DNA of 64,000 bases from Halonotius pteroides. Lineage in GTDB: Archaea; Halobacteriota; Halobacteria; Halobacteriales; Haloferacaceae. The stretch lies in assembly GCF_003605635.1 (NCBI RefSeq), contig NZ_QMDW01000001.1, positions 1 to 64,000 of the forward strand. Direction: 5' to 3'. Position numbers and translations under genes: made by a program. Shown here piece after piece: positions 17,621-24,769 of this stretch (positions are counted from its first letter, which is position 1; every line of letters begins with the position of its first letter). Below the pieces are notes generated by a model that worked only from the letters and a program-made list of their open reading frames with translations, did not search any database and had not been told where the DNA came from.

Positions 17621-17695
17621 ATGTACGCTGAGACTAACATCATCGTCAGTGGTTTTACTCATCCACTCTGTTCCTCAACTACTATACTACTCTAG
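17621..17695 (+). pseudogene. VapC toxin remnant
   Basis: Starts directly after the VapB stop with MYAETNIIVS, the usual first strand of a haloarchaeal PIN-domain VapC, including the first acidic residue. The frame then diverges and stops after 24 codons. No PIN domain follows, so the pair has lost its toxin. Downstream bases to about 17750 hold nothing recognisable. Confidence 0.45.
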
Positions 17696-17751
17696 ACGGC
17701 CAAAGACGCTCGGGTGTCGCCACTCACAAAACAACAGACAACGGCGTGGTG

Positions 17752-18042
17752 TCATCCTAGCGTGGGTGATATGGTACTGTCGGCTTCACTGACGGTCACC
17801 CCTCTGCGTGTGCTGTCGACGCTGTCAGTGACGCCCGAATCCGATCGAAGGCCTCTGATTGCTCGTGCAAGACGAGCATCTTGCCGTGTGTCGGAATCAA
17901 AAAATGTCACGGCACCTTCTGAAAGTCCTTCGAGGGCTTCGGCGGCACGGTAATATTGCTTCCATGCGAGATTCTCGTCTCGATCGGCTTCCAGCAGTTG
18001 TTTCGGATTATCTTTCGGTCGCAGGCAGTACCCTTTCGGCAT
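17752..18042 (-). CDS. Hypothetical protein, 96 residues
   Basis: Starts MPKGYCLRPKDNPKQLLEAD and contains AWKQYYRAAEALEGLSEGAV, a charged helical pattern consistent with coding. The last 30 residues are Ser/Thr-rich and low in structure. It lies just downstream of another broken frame on the same strand. No family recognised. Confidence 0.4.
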   Translation of the reverse strand: MPKGYCLRPKDNPKQLLEADRDENLAWKQYYRAAEALEGLSEGAVTFFDSDTRQDARLARAIRGLRSDSGVTDSVDSTRRGVTVSEADSTISPTLG

Positions 18043-18069
18043 CTTTGTGCCCCATTTCGGGAGATTTCG

Positions 18070-18439
18070 TCATAATGCGACCACTCGGCGGGCGGCCACC
18101 GAGTCGGTGACACTACTAATATCGTCGCCAGCAGCCCGGGAGATGCGCTCGACGTGGCTCAGCTCATCGGCTGGTGTGGTGTGCATTTGTACGCTCGGTG
18201 GACTCACGCAACTCAGCTTCGAGTTGGAGGCGCAGCTCTGCTTCCCAGTCGTGTTCGGAGATCGATCCGGCGATCCGTCGACCAACCGGTAGGCCGTCGA
18301 TACTCAACGTTGTGATCGGTTCCTTCTCGTCGGAACCGATGTCGATGTCGGGTTGGCCGACGAGGTCTACGTGACTGCCGGTGAGAAGGGGCACGAGGAC
18401 GAGGGAATCGCTGCGGGGGACACCAACATGGCCGATCAA
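18070..18439 (-). pseudogene. Frameshifted hypothetical gene
   Basis: Two overlapping minus-strand frames seem to be one gene. The first (from 18439) has VDLVGQPDIDIGSDEKEPIT and SEHDWEAELRLQLEAELRES. The second continues PADELSHVERISRAAGDDIS to a stop at 18070. A one-base shift near 18180 would join them into about 120 residues. The family is unknown. Confidence 0.35.
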
Positions 18440-18605
18440 GCGACAAGGCCTGTTTAGGATTGCCGTGATGGATGCTGTGCCAATAATGGTGATATTTGTT
18501 TAACCAACATCGAGGAGGTTGAAATGCAGATTGTTGGTTAGCTTTGTGCAGGATCCGTAGGAGATATGGCTGTGTCTCGACAGAATACACGCAGCCAACT
18601 GCAGA

Positions 18606-18613
18606 TTTATACT
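18606..18613 (+). promoter_or_regulatory. TATA-like box for the NAD synthetase gene
   Basis: TTTATACT is centred about 26 bases before the ATG at 18635, the archaeal TATA-to-start distance for a leaderless transcript. The two in-frame upstream starts (18566, 18614) would lie before or on the transcription start, so this decides the start choice. Confidence 0.5.
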
Positions 18614-18634
18614 ATGTCAGATCCAACAATTGTT

Positions 18635-20329
18635 ATGTCTTTGCCAATCCAGATTGCTGTGGTACAACATAATCCCAAGGTTGGTGCTGTTTCTGGGAAC
18701 TGTGCTCAAATCATCGAGGGATATTCGCAGGCTGCCAGTGCCGGTGCTGAGTTAGTTGTCACCCCTGAACTTGCCCTTCTCGGGTACCCGCCGCGTGACC
18801 TCCTCCACCGACAATCTGTGATTAAAGCTGAGCGGGCCGCTCTCAATGAACTACAATGTGCCACCGAAGATGGCCCTGCGCTCATTGCCGGACATACAGC
18901 CGATTCGACCCGAGAAAGCGGTCCGCCGCTGATGAACAGTGCCACCGCTTTTGTGGACGGAGAGGCCACTGTACGGTACGACAAGCGTCTGCTCCCGACA
19001 TATGACATTTTTGACGAACACCGTTACTTCTCTCGGGGCAACAAACCACAAACCGTCGTAATAGATGGCGTGACGGTTGGTATCACAATCTGTGAGGATG
19101 CTTGGTACGACCACGAAGTGACCGGACAACAACGCCACGGAACGGATCCTGTCGCTGCATACGATGATGTTGATCTCCTTGTGAACTTGTCCGCAAGCCC
19201 GTACCGAGTAAACAAACCCTCCTCTCGTATCACCCGGTTTGGAAACCACGCTCAGAATACCAGCACGCCGGTGGTTTTCGCCAATCAAGTTGGTGGCAAT
19301 GATGATATTCTGTTTGACGGCACGTCGGTGATTCTTGACGCCGTTGGTGCCACGGTCACCTCTGCGCCGGTTGGCAAACCCCACGTGCTGTTCAACTCAT
19401 CTAATGTGGGGTCTCGAGAGTCGGTAGTGCCGCCTGAAACAACCCAACTTCGACGGATGCTTGAAGTTGGTATTCGGGATTACCTCCACAAGACCGGATT
19501 CAAAGATGTTGTGATCGGGTTATCAGGTGGTATTGACTCGTCGGTCACGGCCGCGCTTGCTGCCGAAGCTATTGGCCCCGAACACGTCTACGGTATCACC
19601 CTCCCAAGTGCCGTCACTGCGGATGAGAACCGCACAGATGCCGAACACGTCGCCCGTAACTTGGAAATACAGTTTGGTGAGGAGGAGATAGAATCACTCT
19701 CAAAAACCGCAATCGAGTCAATCGCTGGACTCACAGAAGGAGAGGCCACGAGGAGTATCACCCGTGAAAACGTACAAGCCAGAGTACGGGGTCTCTTGTT
19801 GATGGGTGTCGCAAACGACTCAGACGCACTTGTGCTAACCCCAGATAATAAAAGCGAAGCGGCGGTTGGCTACTGTACGCTGTATGGCGACGCAGTTGGT
19901 GCAGTGGCTCCGCTTGGGGACTGCACCAAACGCCGAGTGTACGCGCTTGCTGAATCGTTTAATTCAGATCCGCCACAGTGGATTGACTCAGCACCGATTC
20001 CGGACTCCATATTAGAGAAAGCACCGACCGCCGAACTGGCCGAAGGACAGACTGACGAAGACGAGATCCCCCCATACGATGCAGTTGACTCTGTGGTCAG
20101 GCAATATGTTGATAATAAAAACTCTGTAGAGGAAATCATCAACGAAACCGACGCGACACGGGAGCAAATCAAAACGGTGGTTCAACGTCTTACCCGGTCA
20201 GAATTTAAACGGGAGCAAACGCCGCCTGCTCTCCGGGTCACAACAAAGGCGTTCGATAGCGGGTGGCGTTATCCGATTGCGGCGTCCTATGCTGAGGTCA
20301 TTGGAAGCGACTCTATGAACCAATCGTAG
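18635..20329 (+). CDS. nadE: Glutamine-dependent NAD(+) synthetase
   Basis: Two-domain enzyme of about 564 residues that converts deamido-NAD to NAD using glutamine. The N-terminal nitrilase-type glutaminase shows the triad segments VVTPELALLGYPPRD (Glu), VRYDKRLLPTY (Lys) and VGITICEDAW (Cys). The C-terminal synthetase domain has the ATP motif VIGLSGGIDSSVTA and later TPDNKSEAAVGYCTLYGD. Many archaea use a shorter ammonia-dependent enzyme; this long bacterial-like form is less common. It stands alone as a transcription unit. Confidence 0.94.
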   Translation: MSLPIQIAVVQHNPKVGAVSGNCAQIIEGYSQAASAGAELVVTPELALLGYPPRDLLHRQSVIKAERAALNELQCATEDGPALIAGHTADSTRESGPPLMNSATAFVDGEATVRYDKRLLPTYDIFDEHRYFSRGNKPQTVVIDGVTVGITICEDAWYDHEVTGQQRHGTDPVAAYDDVDLLVNLSASPYRVNKPSSRITRFGNHAQNTSTPVVFANQVGGNDDILFDGTSVILDAVGATVTSAPVGKPHVLFNSSNVGSRESVVPPETTQLRRMLEVGIRDYLHKTGFKDVVIGLSGGIDSSVTAALAAEAIGPEHVYGITLPSAVTADENRTDAEHVARNLEIQFGEEEIESLSKTAIESIAGLTEGEATRSITRENVQARVRGLLLMGVANDSDALVLTPDNKSEAAVGYCTLYGDAVGAVAPLGDCTKRRVYALAESFNSDPPQWIDSAPIPDSILEKAPTAELAEGQTDEDEIPPYDAVDSVVRQYVDNKNSVEEIINETDATREQIKTVVQRLTRSEFKREQTPPALRVTTKAFDSGWRYPIAASYAEVIGSDSMNQS

Positions 20330-20411
20330 TGCAGTGTAGAAGGCATGTGATTTCTCTGTGTTACCGCTGTCGACCGTCTATCACTCTGACGGTGGCCGGC
20401 GTACTGAACGT

Positions 20412-20438
20412 CAGGGTTCAAGTCCGAGCCGCCCCATC
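20412..20438 (+). other. Possible tRNA 3'-end fragment
   Basis: The segment with GGGTTCAAGTCC followed by GAGCCGCCCCA looks like a T-arm and acceptor strand. The T-stem pairs only partly, and no matching GGGGCGG acceptor 5' strand or anticodon arm precedes it. It could be an attachment-site copy left by integration at a tRNA gene, or chance. It lies 12 bases upstream of the photolyase start. Confidence 0.25.
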
Positions 20439-20449
20439 AGTGATATGAG

Positions 20450-22435
20450 ATGGATCGCGACGAAACGGGTGATAACCAGGGTTCCACCGCCGAGACGACG
20501 GTTCCGATCGCGGCGGACGTTCCTCGACCGGCGGATATCTGCGATAACGCCGATGCGACGGGGACTGTCGTGTGGCATCGTAAACACCTGCGAGTTGACG
20601 ACCACCTGGCAGTCGCCCGGGCCGCCGAGGCGGATGTCGTCTGCCCGCTGTTTGTGTTCGACCCGTCATTTTACGCCGACGGTGGCCTGGCGTGTGATGC
20701 CCGACTTCGGTTTTTTCACGAGGCCGTCGCAAGCCTTGACAGGCTGTACGCGGCGGTGCCAGGGTCGACGGCCACCCGACCAGCACCCGACTCCCACCGG
20801 CAGGTCACATCGATCGGTGTGCAGCCTGACGCGGGCGACGAGGGCTCGCTTGCGGGGGCTGACGACACCGGGCTGACGATCGGCTACGGCGATCCGGTGG
20901 CCGCACTCTCCCGGTTTGTCGATGCCGGCTGGGAGGTGGTGACGATGGCGACGCCGACGAGTCGGTACGGCAAACAACGGGATGAACGCGTCCGCGACAC
21001 CTGTGGGGACGCGATCACGTTTGTCTCCGGCGACGGCCTCGTTCGCGACCGCGAGTGGTCAAGACGCGGCTGGCAGGATCATATCAAGGAGTGGCTCACC
21101 GCGACACAGCACTCACCCGACTGGGACGGAGCCGACACCGTTCGAGTTGGTATCGATACCGGGGTCACACCGGCAGCCGTTGATCGCATGTTCGATGTTA
21201 CGCCAGCAAAACGGAAGGTACCGACCGGGACGCATCAGGATGCTGTAGAACGGCTTGACTCCTTTCTCGACCGGATCAGAGCATATCCCGAACATATCTC
21301 GGCCCCACAGAGGGCACGGGTAGGCGCGAGCGGGCTGTCACCGTTTCTCAACTTTGGGCTGCTCTCGATACGACAGGTACACCAAGCGGTCACCGAGCGT
21401 GCGCCGTCGTGTCGAGGTCGTGAGATGTTCACCGACCGGCTGGTCTGGAATCTCCACTACAACCAGAAGCTTGTTGACTGGCCCGGATGGACCGATACAG
21501 CGGTCAACCCTGTTTTCGAGGGGTACAACGAGGATCGACACGATCCCGAGTTGGTTCAAGCCTGGAAGCGCGGGGAAACCGGTTTTCCGATGGTCGATGC
21601 CTCAATGCGCTGTCTCGCGGGGTCAGGCTGGCTGAACTTCCGGATGCGTGCGATGTGTGCGTCGTTTTTTGCGCATGTGTTACACCAGCCGTGGTGGATC
21701 GGTGCCGACTGGTATCATCACCACCTCATCGACAGCGATGTCGGCATCAACTACACACAGTGGCAGAGCCAAGCTGGGCTTATCGGCAAGCCGGCCCAGC
21801 GAGTGTATAACCCACGGAAACAGGTTCAAGATCAGGATCCAGACGGCGAGTGGATCACCGAGTGGGTTCCGGAGCTGTCGCCGCTGCCGAGTCAGTTCCT
21901 TTCTCGCCCCGAGCGGGCACCGCTCAATGTTCAGACGGACTGTGGGGTTGTTATCGGGGACACATACCCGCGGCCAGTCGTCGACTTTGAGGCCCGCCGA
22001 GAAACATTTTGGTCGCGGTATGAGCGTGATCGCCCGGAGGCCGCCGCCCGGCTTGCACAGCCGGAGATCGCCAAGCGAGCCTCCTTTTCAGGGGGATACG
22101 ATGCGGCGAAGGCGATCGCAAAAAAACACGGCCGTGATGCCGAGTCGCCACCCCAAGACGTTCAGGCCTCGCTGTCGGACGTTGTCAACGCCGATCGAGA
22201 GACGACCGGTATGCGTCGACCCGCACAAGCCGAAACGAATCCCAACAGCGGGGGTGACGACGGGGTCGATGAATCAACAGTACCAACGGGTGTCGGTCGG
22301 CATCAGGGCGCGCCCTCGCCCGACGACCATGCGGCTGTCCCCGACGGTGACGATACCGATGACTCTGACAGAGCATCGTTGGACGACTCAACTGACGAGG
22401 CTGAACAGACGACGTTTGAGGGGTTCAACGGCTAG
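20450..22435 (+). CDS. phr: Deoxyribodipyrimidine photolyase/cryptochrome family
   Basis: Light-driven repair flavoprotein of 661 residues. The N-terminal antenna-binding alpha/beta domain starts at GTVVWHRKHLRVDDHLAVAR. The FAD-binding domain shows NLHYNQKLVDWPGW, GETGFPMVDASMRCL, WLNFRMRAMCASFF and GINYTQWQSQAGL. The core ends near residue 540; the remaining ~120 residues are an acidic, low-complexity tail ending in QTTFEGFNG, longer than in most photolyases. The start at 20450 is the first ATG; codon use is more GC-rich than in the adjoining NadE gene. Confidence 0.92.
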   Translation: MDRDETGDNQGSTAETTVPIAADVPRPADICDNADATGTVVWHRKHLRVDDHLAVARAAEADVVCPLFVFDPSFYADGGLACDARLRFFHEAVASLDRLYAAVPGSTATRPAPDSHRQVTSIGVQPDAGDEGSLAGADDTGLTIGYGDPVAALSRFVDAGWEVVTMATPTSRYGKQRDERVRDTCGDAITFVSGDGLVRDREWSRRGWQDHIKEWLTATQHSPDWDGADTVRVGIDTGVTPAAVDRMFDVTPAKRKVPTGTHQDAVERLDSFLDRIRAYPEHISAPQRARVGASGLSPFLNFGLLSIRQVHQAVTERAPSCRGREMFTDRLVWNLHYNQKLVDWPGWTDTAVNPVFEGYNEDRHDPELVQAWKRGETGFPMVDASMRCLAGSGWLNFRMRAMCASFFAHVLHQPWWIGADWYHHHLIDSDVGINYTQWQSQAGLIGKPAQRVYNPRKQVQDQDPDGEWITEWVPELSPLPSQFLSRPERAPLNVQTDCGVVIGDTYPRPVVDFEARRETFWSRYERDRPEAAARLAQPEIAKRASFSGGYDAAKAIAKKHGRDAESPPQDVQASLSDVVNADRETTGMRRPAQAETNPNSGGDDGVDESTVPTGVGRHQGAPSPDDHAAVPDGDDTDDSDRASLDDSTDEAEQTTFEGFNG

Positions 22436-22437
22436 TG

Positions 22438-22755
22438 TTAATTTTCATCAACGATATCGATCGTATCGGTCATCTCTCTTGTGCGGCTCCGGGCGGTGTC
22501 GGTGTCCGTGGCTGTCGCTAAGGCAACACCCATTTGTCGACCGGCGTATGACTTTGGCTTCCCGAATAGTCGTAGGTCGGCTTCAGGCGTCGATAACGCC
22601 GCGTCAACCCCGAGGAAGCCAGGACTGTCGAGTGGCTCGTCAGCGACCAGTGCCGTGCTCGCGCCGGGGCGTTCAACACTGACATCAGGGATCGGAAGCC
22701 CGAGAATCGGGCGCAGGTGGAGATCAAACTGACTGTATCGGATCGACTCAATGAG
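22438..22755 (-). pseudogene. PurT (formate-dependent GAR transformylase) 3' remnant
   Basis: Minus-strand codons read SQFDLHLRPILGLPIPDVSV, then ADLRLFGKPKSYAGRQMGVA to a stop at 22438. This is the C-terminal end of PurT, whose typical ending is a rudiment-hybrid domain with RLFGKP and LGVALA. A stop codon lies directly upstream of the matching part, and the ATP-grasp core is absent. It is the tail of a deleted purine gene. Confidence 0.7.
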
Positions 22756-23046
22756 TTACGGTGGGGGATTAGGCATCCGAACCATCCCTTTGAGGAGAAT
22801 ATCAAGGCTATTGAGGTCGGAAGGTACGACATCTGTGTTGGTACAGCTATCGAGCACGCCATGTATATCGATCGACACGCGGCAACGACAATTCTTGAAG
22901 ATCCCTTTGAGGCGGATCTCGTCGCTGACCCGGCCCAGTTGCTCCAAGCTATCGGCGGAATCGATCGTCAGTATACCCCTGATACGAGTGATCACTGGAA
23001 CTGGGAGACGCTGTTACCCGAATTCGACGAGGAGGGCTTTGACTAG
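22717..23046 (+). CDS. Hypothetical protein, 109-codon frame
   Basis: Overlaps the PurT remnant head-on at its 5' end, so the true start may be the ATG at 22861 (61 residues). The later part (ATTILEDPFEADLVADPAQL and WETLLPEFDEEGFD) is acidic and protein-like. It may be the 3' end of a truncated gene. No family recognised. From 23047 to 23237 there is an AT-rich promoter region. Confidence 0.35.
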   Translation: MEIKLTVSDRLNELRWGIRHPNHPFEENIKAIEVGRYDICVGTAIEHAMYIDRHAATTILEDPFEADLVADPAQLLQAIGGIDRQYTPDTSDHWNWETLLPEFDEEGFD

Positions 23047-23237
23047 GATCCCGCGGTTCGAGATCGCCTTCGGACTCTCGTCGTCGACTGTGAGCTCGCC
23101 AAACAACTCCCTGCCGATAGGGATTTACTGATATCGTCCCGTGGCGGCCGGCAGAGCAATCCCGTTTGTACTATGTGTAAAAACAATATATTTTGCTCGT
23201 GGAAAGGAATATATGGTTTCTACTCATACGTGGAGGT

Positions 23238-23756
23238 ATGACAGCACAGAGTCGTCGTGACGGCCCACCACCATTTGACCGACCGTTCGAAGCGGCAAAT
23301 ACCAAGCAGCGCGTATATGGTGCGATATTACACGCCCGAGAACCGACGACGGTGGCCGAGATCGCTACCCGGGCGGACTGTTCCGAAGAGTCCGCACGGA
23401 CACACTTAGCGTTCTATGCTGATCTCGGCATCGTCATCCAACACGAGGGACGACCAGTGCGGTATGAGCGCAACGACGAATACTTTGAATGGCGGCGGGT
23501 AAATGAACTGGCCCGGAAGAAGACGGTTGAGGAGCTACAAACACGTGTTTCAGAACTCACCGATCGGCTTGAAGAGTACCGAGCTGAGTACGACGTCGAC
23601 TCACCAGCGATGGTCGATGTCCTCGAATTTGACGCGTCACGCGTCGACGACGTGTATACTGACCTCGGTGATTGGGCGACTGTAATGGAAAAACGAGAGT
23701 TGCACGAGCGCGCGCGTAAAAAGGCAGCCAGCTCCACGGCGTCGTCAGTTAGCTGA
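23238..23756 (+). CDS. Winged-helix protein, probable antitoxin (TumA-like)
   Basis: A 172-residue DUF7342-like HTH protein. The winged helix covers residues ~20-75 (TTVAEIATRADCSEESARTH), followed by a coiled coil (VEELQTRVSELTDRLEEYRA). It ends two bases before the next gene, so the two are co-transcribed. A helix-turn-helix protein followed by a TumE-like protein is the layout of TumA/TumE modules. The start at 23238 is chosen because upstream codons come from the AATATATTTTG promoter region. Confidence 0.7.
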   Translation: MTAQSRRDGPPPFDRPFEAANTKQRVYGAILHAREPTTVAEIATRADCSEESARTHLAFYADLGIVIQHEGRPVRYERNDEYFEWRRVNELARKKTVEELQTRVSELTDRLEEYRAEYDVDSPAMVDVLEFDASRVDDVYTDLGDWATVMEKRELHERARKKAASSTASSVS

Positions 23757-23758
23757 GG

Positions 23759-24193
23759 ATGGCTCCGGTAGACGACGGTGTAAGTCCTGCGCCGATAGAT
23801 CGGTCAGTGTTAGAACTGATTCAGTCGCGACTCGCCAACACTCGGCTCGTCGAATCAGCCGACCTCGTTGCTGACGGAAACCTCTCTCTTCGAATCGTGT
23901 TATCTGGTGAGTATTACCCAAGTGAAGTCGCAGCACGAGTGGAGATTCGCTGGTACCGGAATGATGATGTCAACGTACTGTATCGGGAGCAAAGACAAGA
24001 GGAGACGTGGATATGTCGTTGGGATCGCCATCCAAACCCCCACAATTCACGGGATCACTTCCATCCACCACCAGCCGCCAGTCAGGCTGACGCGCAAGAT
24101 GAACAGTGGCCAGACGATCATCGAGACGTATGCCAGCTAACGCTTGATTATATTGAAGACCGCATTGAGACGTTGTGGGAACAACGTCACTGA
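23759..24193 (+). CDS. TumE-like (DUF6516) putative toxin
   Basis: A 144-residue alpha/beta protein. The strand-rich start (LSLRIVLSGEYYPSEVAARV) and the block ETWICRWDRHPNPHNSRDHF resemble the TumE/DUF6516 family, whose members carry an I-x-R-W-D-x-x-P-H-x-P motif followed by a HxH-type segment. The tail HRDVCQLTLDYIEDRIETLW is a helix. It follows the HTH gene by two bases. Family assignment is from memory of the motif and should be treated as probable. Confidence 0.55.
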   Translation: MAPVDDGVSPAPIDRSVLELIQSRLANTRLVESADLVADGNLSLRIVLSGEYYPSEVAARVEIRWYRNDDVNVLYREQRQEETWICRWDRHPNPHNSRDHFHPPPAASQADAQDEQWPDDHRDVCQLTLDYIEDRIETLWEQRH

Positions 24194-24294
24194 GGTGCGC
24201 GTTATTTCGCGGCAGCATTCTCCGCATTTTGTAGAAATTTCATTCGAGAGTTGAAGATATGAAAGAAGGGCGGTTTGCCCGTAGATCTCATTAT

Positions 24295-24769
24295 CTATGC
24301 TTGTATCGAGCTTGGAACTGTCTTACTCACCCCATGAGGATGATCCCACTGGACATGCCGCTGGCTATCAACCATCGTCGAGAGAATACACCCATCATCG
24401 TGGAAGTCATCCAGATGCTTCGAAACTACACTGCTATGGAGGTTGACTTCTGAGGCCAACTCCTGTTGGGCAACCCACTGGGCCGATCGATCGTAGAGGT
24501 ATTCACCCAAAGCCCGCTTGCTGTGATTGATCGTGCGCATGCGAGGAATGTAGCAGCCACAAGAAGGCGACAGATCCAGCCCCGATGCTCCGCTGAAACT
24601 CCGTGGCCCACCGGTAGGCTGCAGGGGGATCAAGCCTCTCGGCCGCCAGTAGTTGCCCACAATGCACGACCACCACGACAGCGGCTACTCCAGGCGTCCG
24701 AGCGGGATACTGCTTCTTCCACCGAAGCCAATCAAACAGGGACTCCACAAACGGTTCAATCCGCTTCAA
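24295..24769 (-). pseudogene. Winged-helix gene at the end of the mrfAB operon, frameshifted
   Basis: The frame starting at 24769 (MKRIEPFVESLFDWLRWKKQ) overlaps the last codons of mrfA and reads into WATEFQRSIGAGSVAFLW. From about 24550 the sense continues one base off as RTINHSKRALGEYLYDRSAQ and the winged helix WVAQQELASEVNLHSSVVSK. Joined, it would be about 155 residues. Either a real frameshift has killed the gene or the HTH half (81 residues from 24540) is expressed alone. Confidence 0.5.

Noticed and set aside
20412-20438. A complete tRNA gene
   Set aside because: Only a T-arm/acceptor-like 3' piece exists; no D-arm, anticodon arm or matching acceptor 5' strand precedes it.
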